A DNA stretch of 64,000 bases, taken from assembly GCA_009840005.1 (NCBI GenBank), contig VXOR01000101.1, forward strand, positions 1 to 64,000, in the 5' to 3' direction. This document shows, piece after piece, positions 17,000 to 25,212 of the stretch. Within the stretch, counting starts at the first letter, position 1; each line of letters starts with the position of its first letter. The stretch comes from Gemmatimonadota bacterium (GTDB lineage: Bacteria; Latescibacterota; UBA2968; UBA8231). The notes under the pieces were generated by a model, which was not told the DNA's origin, did not search any database, and saw nothing but the letters and a program-made list of their open reading frames with translations. The translations under genes and the position numbers were made by a program.

Positions 17000-17878
17000 T
17001 TAGCCCATCACGCCGGCCGATTGGGCGACAGTGGCGAAGAATTCGTCGGTTTGCTGCGCGATGCGCACTGGGGTTAGAGGTTTGATTTCGAGTACGGCAT
17101 CCCCCTGAAAATTGACCTCCTCTAGGGCGTCGAGCAGGTAGCGCCAATCCGCTGCGGGTATTTTGCCAGTGCCCGGCATGGTGTGCAGGCGGCCGATGCC
17201 CACGTCATCGCCTAGGGCATCGCTGATGTGCAGGTGGCAAATGCGGTCTTGCAGCCGATCGACGTACTCCTTGAGGGGAAAGCGTTTGAATTTTTGCACG
17301 TGGGTCGTGTCGAGGCAGATCCCAAGGTCGGCAAAGCGCGCCAGCGCCCGCTGCAAAATGGATAAGTTCCACAGCTCAGGATCTTCTTCTTGTTCGCCTT
17401 CGGAGGCGTTTTCCAGCGCGATTTTGACGTTGTTCTGGCGCGCGTACTCCAGCACTTGGGCGGCAAAATCAAAATTGGGATCGGGGCCGTCGAGAGAGAG
17501 ATTGGCCGCGTGCACGACTAGGACCTGACTGCCCACCTGCGCTACCGTGTCGATTTGGCGGTGGTAGCTCTCAAGGGTATTGTCGCCGCCCGTGTGCCAA
17601 CTCGAGCGCACGCCGCGCAGGATTTGCGCCAGCCGAGGCCGGTGCTCCTCGGCGTAGAGATCGAATTGTTGGGACACCAGAGCTTCCCGGGCGGGGCTCG
17701 TCCACTCCCAGCTAGCCCATTTGGGCCACAACTCAACGCCATAACCCGCGGCAGCCACTTCGGCGACGACTTTTGCCAGACTGTCCAAGCCGCCGTCTAG
17801 GGAAAAGCTGGTGCCGCCTTTTCGCAAGGGGAAGTAGTGAATGTAATTCCACAGGCTGATAGAGATATTCAGTTGCAT
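17000..17878 (-). CDS. Sugar phosphate isomerase/epimerase-like TIM barrel
   Basis: This 292 aa protein belongs to the xylose-isomerase-like/AP-endonuclease-2 TIM-barrel superfamily. Metal-binding positions are recognisable: VLVVHAANLSLDGP (His), VKIALENASEGEQ (Glu), LGICLDTTHVQKF (Asp and His) and CHLHISDALGDD (His), then the last-strand Glu in AVLEIKPL. These enzymes interconvert ketoses and aldoses or epimerise at C3. The N-terminus ISLWNYIHYFPLRKGGTSFS is the first strand. ATG 17878 follows AGAGG. It is flanked by the membrane protein upstream (39 bp) and the small beta-rich gene downstream. It probably processes the sugar from the same catabolic locus. Confidence 0.85.
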   Translation of the reverse strand: MQLNISISLWNYIHYFPLRKGGTSFSLDGGLDSLAKVVAEVAAAGYGVELWPKWASWEWTSPAREALVSQQFDLYAEEHRPRLAQILRGVRSSWHTGGDNTLESYHRQIDTVAQVGSQVLVVHAANLSLDGPDPNFDFAAQVLEYARQNNVKIALENASEGEQEEDPELWNLSILQRALARFADLGICLDTTHVQKFKRFPLKEYVDRLQDRICHLHISDALGDDVGIGRLHTMPGTGKIPAADWRYLLDALEEVNFQGDAVLEIKPLTPVRIAQQTDEFFATVAQSAGVMG

Positions 17879-17917
17879 GGGGCCTCTTTTCTCAAGTTGG
17901 TTTGCGGTGGTTAGCTA

Positions 17918-19858
17918 TTACCATCCGTGCATGCCGTGTCCCTCCGCCGGGAACCAGATCAGATCCACTACCATGGAAAAAATTACTCCGACCACATAAC
18001 CGATGGCCAGGCCGTAGAACAGGGGTTTGCCGGCGATGTAGGCCCTGGACCCGCCGTAGCGCAGCAGGATTATTTTGACAATCCACACGATGAACAGACT
18101 GAACCAGTAGAGGCGGAGACCGAACGTGTGCTGGAAGGCTAGGCCGATGGGATGGAGGGGGAACCAGTGGAAATAGCCGCGCAGCAGGGCGATGAGCGCG
18201 GCTTCGCCAAAGCCGAAGAACCACACCGCCCACTTGTTCAGGTCGGGCAGCATGGGGTTGTTGAGCAGATAGACCATATCTTCGAAGATCCAGTTGGCCT
18301 TGCCGCCGAGGAAAATCAGGCCACCTCCTTCATAGGCCAAGCTGATTGTCTCGACGGCCAAGACGACGAATCCGATGGGAAAGGCGATTAGGACCATCGC
18401 CGTCAGCCGCCCGGGCTGCCGCTCTAGGGAAAACAGGCGGAAGCAGTGGGGCAGCGCTGGCCAGGCCGGGATGCGGAAGGTGCCGAAGAAGGCATTGCTG
18501 GTGAATACCTTAAACGCCACTAGGCTGCGCGGCGACTGGAAGGCCGAACCAACTAGCTCGATGAGGAAGGAATCGCCCTTGATATGGGGCTTGTTGGGCA
18601 AGAGATAGGCAAAGCCAGTGGCGGCGACGAGTTTGGCTATGACGAAGTAGGTCAGCGTCATCAGCAGGAAACCACCGATAGCCACGGGCAAGCTCATGCC
18701 CAGTTGCACTCCCCAGCCGATGACGCTGAGCGCCGACAGAATTAGACCAGCCAAGGCCAGCCGGTAGAGCGCGACTTGGCGCGGCTCGCCTTGGCCGCTG
18801 TGCACTTGGTGCCATACCTGACGCAAATGGCGTCGGGCCAGATAGATGGACCACAGGCCGATGAAGACTAGGGCGCCGTAGCTCTCCATGTAGATGATGT
18901 TTTGCGCCTCGGGTTGCTGGCCAGCGGCACCCACGGCAAAGCCACCGATGGAAAAGCCGGTCCGCTTCATTAGGGCTATCTTGAGCGCGGCCAGCAAGTG
19001 GAAGAAAATCATGCTGCCGAGGATGTCCACTGGACACAAATAGGTCACGGCCATGATCAGCGGCAGAATGCGCACGGTGAGAAAAAAATCCGGCGTCAAG
19101 TTAAGATCGTAGAATTTCCAGTAGAATTCGATGGGTGGCAGGCCCAGGGCGAAGTAGGTGGCGATATTGTAGAGTATGGGTAGGAAAACCAAGGCGAAGC
19201 CGATCCAGAAGACGGGCTTGCAAAATAGCTCGGGCCATCGCTTGCCCTCAAAGCCTTGGGTCAGATCTAGGGGCATTTGCGCCAGTGGAAAGGTCAGCTT
19301 CTCGGCCTCGACCCACTGTTTGTGGAAAAGGGCGATCAGGCAGAAGCCGAAGACTACCATGGCCATAGAAACGCCGAGCCACTGGCCGATGGCACCGATC
19401 CACCCGTCCCAGGGAATGGAGGCCCCTTCGGACAGGCCAAACCAAAACGGATCGACTACCCGGGGAGAGGCATTGGCAAAGACGTGCCAGGGAAGGTAGG
19501 AGAAGAAGGTCTCTTCCCACTGGTTCTCGGCTGTGGCGAAGTAACTTGGTGCCCCCACAATTGAGGTCCAGTAGGTCATCCAGCCCAACTGCGGAATGGT
19601 ACCCACCACCCAGAGCATGGAGAACAGGGTCAGCAATTCGCCGCGGCTGAGCGCCACGTGCGGCCAGAGTGCCCTGAGTGCGGTATTGAGGAAGAGCCAC
19701 AGCACAAAGGGCATGAAAGTGGCCATGGGGAATTGCGAGTGGACGTAGCTGCCTATGTCTAGGCGCTGGCCAACGTTGACGATGTAGTAGAAGTTGGCGG
19801 CTATGGTCAGGGCGCCGAGGACAATAGCGCGCACGGTGATCTGCGGCGGAGCGCTCAT
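17918..19858 (-). CDS. Large polytopic membrane protein, DUF6785/DUF6784-like
   Basis: This 646 aa integral membrane protein has roughly a dozen or more hydrophobic segments distributed along its length, starting at residue 10 (AIVLGALTIAANFYYIVNVG). The loop with QLGWMTYWTSIVGAPSYF and ENQWEETFF, and the segment EAEKLTFPLAQMPLDL, match what I recall of the DUF6785/DUF6784 family from Planctomycetes and Latescibacteria, which resembles oligopeptide (OPT) transporters. Transport is therefore plausible but not demonstrated. It leads the minus-strand trio with the isomerase and small beta protein and is divergent from the TPR gene at 19987. It is the best candidate importer for the glycoside locus. 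Confidence 0.75.
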   Translation of the reverse strand: MSAPPQITVRAIVLGALTIAANFYYIVNVGQRLDIGSYVHSQFPMATFMPFVLWLFLNTALRALWPHVALSRGELLTLFSMLWVVGTIPQLGWMTYWTSIVGAPSYFATAENQWEETFFSYLPWHVFANASPRVVDPFWFGLSEGASIPWDGWIGAIGQWLGVSMAMVVFGFCLIALFHKQWVEAEKLTFPLAQMPLDLTQGFEGKRWPELFCKPVFWIGFALVFLPILYNIATYFALGLPPIEFYWKFYDLNLTPDFFLTVRILPLIMAVTYLCPVDILGSMIFFHLLAALKIALMKRTGFSIGGFAVGAAGQQPEAQNIIYMESYGALVFIGLWSIYLARRHLRQVWHQVHSGQGEPRQVALYRLALAGLILSALSVIGWGVQLGMSLPVAIGGFLLMTLTYFVIAKLVAATGFAYLLPNKPHIKGDSFLIELVGSAFQSPRSLVAFKVFTSNAFFGTFRIPAWPALPHCFRLFSLERQPGRLTAMVLIAFPIGFVVLAVETISLAYEGGGLIFLGGKANWIFEDMVYLLNNPMLPDLNKWAVWFFGFGEAALIALLRGYFHWFPLHPIGLAFQHTFGLRLYWFSLFIVWIVKIILLRYGGSRAYIAGKPLFYGLAIGYVVGVIFSMVVDLIWFPAEGHGMHGW

Positions 19859-19986
19859 GGGCTACAGGGCCGTTGAAAACAGTGGGACATCAGTCCTTCA
19901 AAATTGGTGTAAAACCTGTGTTGTGGGAAGAAAGAACCTATTTTATGGTCAACTGCTGTATTGCTGCTTCCCGAATCGCATAGAAT

Positions 19987-21138
19987 ATGACCCGCTTGGT
20001 TATTTTTTTTCTTCTTGCTGTCCCCATCAGTGCCTATGCTCAGGCTAAGGACGCTGCCGGGGCGGCCGCTATTGCCCATCACAGCGCCAAGGTACTCTTT
20101 GAGAAAGGCGACTTGGAAGGCGCGGTGCCGTTCTATCGCCGCGCGATTGAGCTCGACCCCCAGCGCCTCTCCGCCCACCTCGAACTGGGCGTCGCCCTCT
20201 TTCAGCTTGGCGATGCGGACGGTGCGCTGGCAGCATTCCGCACGGTCTTGCGCCTCGATCCCAAACACGCCCTAGCGCACAGCTACCTAGGCAATGTGCT
20301 GTACAGCCGCCGGGATGTCGAGGGCGCGGTGCGGTCCTATCGTCGCGCGATTGAACTCGATCCCGCGTTGGCCCAGTCACACAGCGACTTAGGTGCCATC
20401 CTCTACGGACTGGGCGATGTGGAAGGGGCCATTGCCGCGTGCAGCCGGGCAGTCGAACTCGAACGCGACCATGTACAAGCGCTCTACAATCTAGGCTTGG
20501 CCTTTAAAAAAAAAGGCGATTCGGAGCAAGCGGCCCAATCTTTGCGGCGCGCCATTCAGGCCGATTCTACTTACGTTCCAGCCCGCTATAGTCTGGCCCT
20601 GCTGCTCTATGAGCGGGGCTATGCAGCAGAGGCTATCGCCCAGTACCGCCAGATCATCTCCCTAGATCCCAAGCACAGCCGCGCCTACAACAATATAGGT
20701 CACATCCTCTATAGTCGCGGTGATGTCATCGGTGCTATGGCACTCTTGCAACGCGCCCTTGAGCTAAACCCCGACTACGCCCAGGCCCACTTCAACTTAG
20801 GTCTGGCTTTTAAAAAGCAGGGGCGGATCGACGAGGCAGTGCAAGCGTTCGGCGCTGCTCTGCGCCTGCGCCCGGGCCACGTCCGTGCTTACAATCACCT
20901 AGGTGCCGCGCTCCACGCTCGCGGCGATAGGGTTGCTGCGGTCCAGGTCTATCAGCAGGCCATCCGCCTCAAGCCCGACTTTGCCGGCCCGCGCTTTGGG
21001 CTGGCGACCATCCTACAGGAGCAGGGCAATGAGGCCGCCGCCATCCAGCAGTACCGTGCCATTATCGACATTGGCAACGATGAGCACTTGCAGCGCATGG
21101 CGCAACAAATCCTCCGCGCTATGGGGGAAAAACCGTAG
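19987..21138 (+). CDS. Secreted TPR-repeat protein
   Basis: This 383 aa protein has a signal peptide (MTRLVIFFLLAVPISAYAQA, cleavage after AYA) and then about ten tetratricopeptide repeats of 34 residues (for example GDLEGAVPFYRRAIELDPQR, GDVEGAVRSYRRAIELDPAL, GDVIGAMALLQRALELNPDY). The repeats fill the whole mature protein. TPR arrays are protein-binding scaffolds in the periplasm or at the outer membrane. The ribosome site is weak. It converges with the CRTAC1-like gene, two bases between the stops. The same TPR/ASPIC convergent arrangement recurs at 48-51 kb, which suggests the two products work together. Confidence 0.85.
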   Translation: MTRLVIFFLLAVPISAYAQAKDAAGAAAIAHHSAKVLFEKGDLEGAVPFYRRAIELDPQRLSAHLELGVALFQLGDADGALAAFRTVLRLDPKHALAHSYLGNVLYSRRDVEGAVRSYRRAIELDPALAQSHSDLGAILYGLGDVEGAIAACSRAVELERDHVQALYNLGLAFKKKGDSEQAAQSLRRAIQADSTYVPARYSLALLLYERGYAAEAIAQYRQIISLDPKHSRAYNNIGHILYSRGDVIGAMALLQRALELNPDYAQAHFNLGLAFKKQGRIDEAVQAFGAALRLRPGHVRAYNHLGAALHARGDRVAAVQVYQQAIRLKPDFAGPRFGLATILQEQGNEAAAIQQYRAIIDIGNDEHLQRMAQQILRAMGEKP

Positions 21139-21140
21139 GT

Positions 21141-22859
21141 TCAGCGCTCTACAGCGTCAATGCCCCGCCCTTCTTCTACTACCACAAAACGATCCCCCGC
21201 CACTTGGGTGTATTGGTCGATTAAACCGCTGGGCCAGCGGATTTGTAGGGTGTCCACTGCGGCGCTCGGCCCCAGTCCAAAAGTGAGCCACAGACTGTTG
21301 TGCGATAGGTAGCTCGAGCCAGCGGCCACCTCTCTGAGCTGTTGCTGGTCGCCGACGACTAGACGCACTCTGGCACCGATGCCGTCGCGGTTGCTGTCGC
21401 GGCCCAAGGTGCGGACGGTTAGCCAGTGATTGCCGCTGGCAGTGTCGTTACGCAGCAAGGTGGGCACGTCGTTTTTGTCAACTACGAAAAGATCCTCGTC
21501 GCCATCGCCGTCGTAATCGCCGACCGCAGTGCCCCGGCTCGACTTGACGATCTGCAGACCCGGGCCGGCACGCGCGCTCAGATCGACGAAGACAGTACCA
21601 TCGTTGCGGAAGAGATTGTTCTTCTGGGCGTAGCTCGACTGCGGAAAATAGTCCTCTAGGGCAGCCGTGACGTGGCCGTTGGCAATGAAGATATCCAGGT
21701 CGCCATCGCGGTCCCAGTCGAAGAAAGCCGTACCCCACTGCAGCGGCATGAGCGTAGTGCGGGCGACGCCAGCGGCAAAGGAGATATTGGCGAAGGCGCG
21801 GCCGTCGTTGCGGTGGAGGGTAGCGGTCTGACCTTCGTAATTGCTCACCGCTAGGTCCAGATCGCCGTCGTTGTCCCAGTCGCCAGCGGCCAGACCCATG
21901 CTGCCTTCGGGCCGTCCATCGCCGTCGTAGGCCACGCCCAAGGCCAAGGCTTCTTCGGCAAAGGTGCCGTCGCCTTGGCTGGTGTAGAGGAAGTTGGGGG
22001 TGGCGTCGTTGGCCACGTAGAGGTCCAGGTCGCCGTCGTCGTTCCAGTCTAGGAAAGTAGCTCCCAGCGTCTTGCCTAGGACAGCGTTGAGTCCGGCACT
22101 AGTGCTGACGTTGGCAAACGCGCCGTTGCCGTCGTTGCGATACAGCACATCAGGCTGGCCGGCAAACGCTTCGGGCGAGGCCACGCTGGCCACCCCGCGC
22201 TGGCCGCCGAAGAAACCGTCGCGCTGCTCGCCGGGCAGCAGGGTGGTCTCTGGATCGAAGACCACGTAATTGCCCACAAAAAGGTCTAGGTCGCCGTCGT
22301 TGTCGTAGTCCCCGAAAGCGCAGGCCGTGCCGTAGCCATCGTCGGCTACTCCGGCTAGTGCGCCGATCTCGGCAAAGGTGCCGTTACCTTGGTTGGCAAA
22401 GAGGAGATTGGGGCCGTAGTAGGTGACGTACAGGTCGCTGTCGCCGTCGTTGTCGTAGTCCCCGGCCACACAGCCGGAGCCCCAGCCGCTGGCATCGGTA
22501 CCAGTCTGTTGGCTGACATTGGCGAAGGTGCCGTCGCCCCGATTGCGGAACAGGGCGTTGCGCGGAACTGCGCCGTTGGCCGGAGGCTGCACATCGCGCG
22601 GTAGATCGGCATAGCGCGGACCGGTAAAGCCCAGGCCGCCGTTGACGATGTATAGGTCGAGTTGGCCGTCGCCGTTGTAGTCGAAAAAGGCGGCACCCGA
22701 CCCGGTCGTCTCTAGGATCGTGAGGGCGTTGTTGTTGCCATACCAATTGCGGAAGGCCAGCCCCGCCTCTTGGGTTGCATCGGCGAAGCGGGGTTGGGCA
22801 TTGGAAATGGCAGCGCCGAGGAGAGCGGCTAGGAGCAGAAAATTGATTGTTGGTACCAG
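21141..22859 (-). CDS. FG-GAP/VCBS plus ASPIC/UnbV (CRTAC1-like) secreted protein, CTG start
   Basis: This secreted calcium-binding-type beta-propeller is 572 aa. The coding frame continues upstream of the first canonical start (GTG 22592) through an obvious signal peptide (VPTINFLLLAALLGAAISNA) and the expected domain opening (FADATQEAGLAF, then GSGAAFFDYNGDGQLDLY). An in-frame TAG lies at 22881-22879, and no ATG, GTG or TTG lies between it and 22592. The only plausible initiator is CTG at 22859, eight bases after a GAGGGAGG ribosome site. FG-GAP repeats with DxDxDGxxD loops (DYDNDGDSDLY, DWNDDGDLDLY and others) cover residues 60-430. An ASPIC/UnbV domain (IGARVRLVVGDQQQLREV, LWLTFGLGP) follows. 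A MITE-like element ends 25 bp upstream. Confidence 0.8.
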   Translation of the reverse strand: MVPTINFLLLAALLGAAISNAQPRFADATQEAGLAFRNWYGNNNALTILETTGSGAAFFDYNGDGQLDLYIVNGGLGFTGPRYADLPRDVQPPANGAVPRNALFRNRGDGTFANVSQQTGTDASGWGSGCVAGDYDNDGDSDLYVTYYGPNLLFANQGNGTFAEIGALAGVADDGYGTACAFGDYDNDGDLDLFVGNYVVFDPETTLLPGEQRDGFFGGQRGVASVASPEAFAGQPDVLYRNDGNGAFANVSTSAGLNAVLGKTLGATFLDWNDDGDLDLYVANDATPNFLYTSQGDGTFAEEALALGVAYDGDGRPEGSMGLAAGDWDNDGDLDLAVSNYEGQTATLHRNDGRAFANISFAAGVARTTLMPLQWGTAFFDWDRDGDLDIFIANGHVTAALEDYFPQSSYAQKNNLFRNDGTVFVDLSARAGPGLQIVKSSRGTAVGDYDGDGDEDLFVVDKNDVPTLLRNDTASGNHWLTVRTLGRDSNRDGIGARVRLVVGDQQQLREVAAGSSYLSHNSLWLTFGLGPSAAVDTLQIRWPSGLIDQYTQVAGDRFVVVEEGRGIDAVER

Positions 22860-22883
22860 TGCCCTTACCTCCCTCGGCTAAGT

Positions 22884-23023
22884 AACTGATGTTACGCCTT
22901 TGCGCCGAACCGGTAGGTGTAGGGGCGTCCCTTGTGGGCGCCCAAGCGACCCGGTGTATTCAGCCAGCGGAATCCTACAGAGGGCAACCACAAGGGTTGC
23001 CCCTACAGTGCGTAACATCAGCT
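22884..23023. mobile_element. MITE-like element with 14-bp terminal inverted repeats
   Basis: Terminal arms AACTGATGTTACGC (22884-22897) and GCGTAACATCAGCT (23010-23023) are inverted with one mismatch. Inside are two nested arms, 22918-22943 and 22982-23007, that pair as TGTAGGGGC...GCCCCTACA with few mismatches. The element is 140 bp and has no coding capacity. Flanking target duplication is unclear (only AGT). The TGTAGGGGC-n-CCTTGTGG-n-GCCC core is common in environmental genomes, as I recall. It sits 25 bp before the CTG start of the CRTAC1-like gene. Confidence 0.65.
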
Positions 23024-23026
23024 AGT

Positions 23027-23063
23027 AAGAAGCCGTCTTGGAAAAGATCCAAGACGGCTTCTT
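23027..23063 (-). terminator. Strong rho-independent terminator
   Basis: A perfect 15-bp stem (23027-23041 with 23049-23063, arms AAGAAGCCGTCTTGG/CCAAGACGGCTTCTT) encloses a 7-nt loop. It lies about 50 bp after the stop of the FlgD-tailed protein at 23114-24985, which reads leftward. The stem ends in A/T pairs on both sides, so it could act in either direction. It separates that gene from the MITE and the CRTAC1-like gene. Confidence 0.8.
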
Positions 23064-23113
23064 TGAGGCGACAGGAGCGAAGCTCCTGCGGTTTTGCTGT
23101 TGGTGCAGAGCCT

Positions 23114-24985
23114 TTACTTCAGGAAGGTCATTGGCCGCGATTCGACGAATGAGCCCGCCTCCATGCGGTAGTAATAAACGCCGCTGGAAACTAGCTGGCC
23201 GCTAGCATCGCGTGCATCCCAATCGGCCCGGTATTTGCCGGCGGTCATGGTCTGGTCGGCCAAGGTGGCCACCAACTGACCGGCGGCATTGAAGACTTGC
23301 AACTTCACGTGTGCTTCGACATCGGGTATGGTAAACTCGATGACGGTGTTCGGGTTGAATGGGTTGGGAGTGGCATTGCCCAGACTATATGCGTCGGGGG
23401 TGCTGGCGGCCACCTCCAGTATGGCGGTCATATCGGCACCCATCTTGCCCGAGGCCAAGGCCGTAGGCGTATAGAGCAGCAGATGGGGGCCGTAGGGGAT
23501 AGAGGTCTCGTCGTCCCCGTAGCCGTAGGAAAAGGTCTCTAAGCGCATGCCGTTTCTCGTATAGAGACCGTCGTAGGGACCGCCCTCTTGCAATAGGAGG
23601 AAACGGGTGCCTCCCGGCCGCATCTGGCCCCAGCTAGCGGGGAATTCGATTTCAAAGGCGCAGGCACCGTCGCGTCCGAGTGCGCTTATGGTCGCCGCCC
23701 GGCTGCCGGCATTGATAAAGACGATGTTGCTGGTTTTGTCAGCGGTGACGCCCAAGTTGTTTATTCTGGATCCGCCCAAGGCGCCGATGGCGGCGGCTTC
23801 TTCATTGGAAATAGCGTCGCCGCACAAATCGCCGTTGCGGTTGGCCCACATCACATTGCCGTCGTGGTCTAGGCGCAGAATGTTCGGGTGGGCCCACGAA
23901 GAGACCCAGATGCCGTCGTCGGTCACCGAGATCTGAGCGGGGCCGGCACCGGAGACGGTCTCGTTGCCGTCATCATCGACTCTGACCACGTTGTAGAACT
24001 CGGTTACATCGAATGCTTGGGTGATTTCGCCGGTGGTTTTGTCGCGCACTTCAACGGCGTTGAAGGGCACCTCTTGCCTGCCCCACAGGGCGTTGAACAC
24101 CACATCGCCTTTGGGCTGAAATTCGACGATGCGGTCGCCGTTGGCATTGGGCGACTGGCCGTTGGTGCCGAATTCGGTGACCCGGTCCCAAGATTGAGCG
24201 GCGCGATTGATGCGGATTTTGTAGAGCCCACCGAACTCTTCGCGGCGATGGGAGGTCCAAAAGATCTCTGGATCCTGATCGTCTATGCGCATGCCGCCAA
24301 AGGTGCGGGCACCCTCAAAGCCGAAGTCGAATTTCCAGCGCTCCCAAGCGTTGGGGTTGGCTAGATAGTCCGTGCCCAAGGTGCCGCGGACCATGTCGCC
24401 GGCCGTGTGGCCCCGGTCGGGCACTTCGCGCTCGTATTCTTGGACCCAGATTTCGGGCGGATCCTGCGAGGTGTCAATATTGGGGGCGGTGAACCCGGTG
24501 GGACCCGCCCCAGGACCGGCTAGGACCGGCCTGTCGAGGTTGTTGACCGCGACCACGTCGAATTCGTAGTCGCCGGCTCCCGCGGCATTGCCCTCCCAGT
24601 CGTTGCCGTCCCAAGTGACGGTTCCATCGCCGGATTCGGCGACTTGACCTGGCGTGGTGGCGATGTACAGATCTTGGGGCTCTAAGCGCAGCCAAGCGCC
24701 GGCTGGCCCCCGCTCTCCGGTTTCGCCGCTACCTTTGCGGTAGATCACTACCCAGACCGTGGCGCGCTGGTTGATGGTAAAGGGAATGTCCACGCTACCG
24801 TTGCCGTCGTAGGCCACATCCTGAGTGGAAACGGCCATTGGATTGAACTCACCGGAGACGTCAGGTAGTTCAAATGCGTCTCCATAGTCAGGGCCTGAGG
24901 GGTAGGTCGGATCCTGTGCCCACGTCGCACTGACGGCGAGTGCTGCTATTGACCAGCTAATGGCCAAAATGCGCAATTTACGCAT
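23114..24985 (-). CDS. Large secreted protein with FlgD-like C-terminal sorting domain
   Basis: This is a 623 aa secreted protein. ATG 24985 is chosen because GGAGGCACC precedes it. The signal peptide is MRKLRILAISWSIAALAVSA followed by TWAQ. The N-terminal region includes an FlgD-Ig-like segment (QRATVWVVIYRKGS, GTVTWDGNDWEGNAAGAGDY), and a middle beta-propeller-like region follows (RILRLDHDGNVMWANRNGDL-type strands). The last 90 residues are TPNPFNPNTVIEF, LQVFNAAGQLVATLADQ and GVYYYRMEAGSF, a standard T9SS-type-A/FlgD-like tail. It probably sits on the cell surface. Transcription starts from the promoter at 25099-25127 and stops at the terminator at 23027. The function of the central part is not recognised. 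Confidence 0.75.
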   Translation of the reverse strand: MRKLRILAISWSIAALAVSATWAQDPTYPSGPDYGDAFELPDVSGEFNPMAVSTQDVAYDGNGSVDIPFTINQRATVWVVIYRKGSGETGERGPAGAWLRLEPQDLYIATTPGQVAESGDGTVTWDGNDWEGNAAGAGDYEFDVVAVNNLDRPVLAGPGAGPTGFTAPNIDTSQDPPEIWVQEYEREVPDRGHTAGDMVRGTLGTDYLANPNAWERWKFDFGFEGARTFGGMRIDDQDPEIFWTSHRREEFGGLYKIRINRAAQSWDRVTEFGTNGQSPNANGDRIVEFQPKGDVVFNALWGRQEVPFNAVEVRDKTTGEITQAFDVTEFYNVVRVDDDGNETVSGAGPAQISVTDDGIWVSSWAHPNILRLDHDGNVMWANRNGDLCGDAISNEEAAAIGALGGSRINNLGVTADKTSNIVFINAGSRAATISALGRDGACAFEIEFPASWGQMRPGGTRFLLLQEGGPYDGLYTRNGMRLETFSYGYGDDETSIPYGPHLLLYTPTALASGKMGADMTAILEVAASTPDAYSLGNATPNPFNPNTVIEFTIPDVEAHVKLQVFNAAGQLVATLADQTMTAGKYRADWDARDASGQLVSSGVYYYRMEAGSFVESRPMTFLK

Positions 24986-25069
24986 GGTGCCTCCTTGGTT
25001 TGAGAAAAAGTGAATGACTACTTGCTGCAAAATCAATAACTCAGTAAAAATAAACAAGTTGAATATTTA

Positions 25070-25127
25070 TAGCCGCATTTTTTTTTCAGCGGCTAAAGGA
25101 GATATGACTTTTAGACGAGCATGTCAA
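25070..25127 (-). promoter_or_regulatory. Sigma70-like promoter with leader hairpin for the 23114-24985 gene
   Basis: Read on the minus strand, TTGACA (25127-25122), a 17-bp spacer and TATCTC (25104-25099) form a reasonable promoter with a perfect -35. Downstream is a 7-bp stem, TAGCCGC/GCGGCTA (25070-25076 with 25089-25095), whose loop is a run of nine T on the plus strand. It would fold at the 5' end of a roughly 100-nt leader. The remainder of this 227-bp gap is AT-rich with nothing else recognised. Confidence 0.5.
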
Positions 25128-25212
25128 GCATTTTGTTGAGAGGTTCTGCGCCTGATTTTCCAAACTTCTGGGCCGGTGCATTGGGCACAGCGATGGTTAA
25201 TGCGGCTGGACA

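Noticed and set aside
19859..19986. Promoter pair between the DUF6785-like and TPR genes
   Set aside because: Candidate -35/-10 boxes had wrong spacing; the AT-rich region is compatible with promoters but none could be supported.
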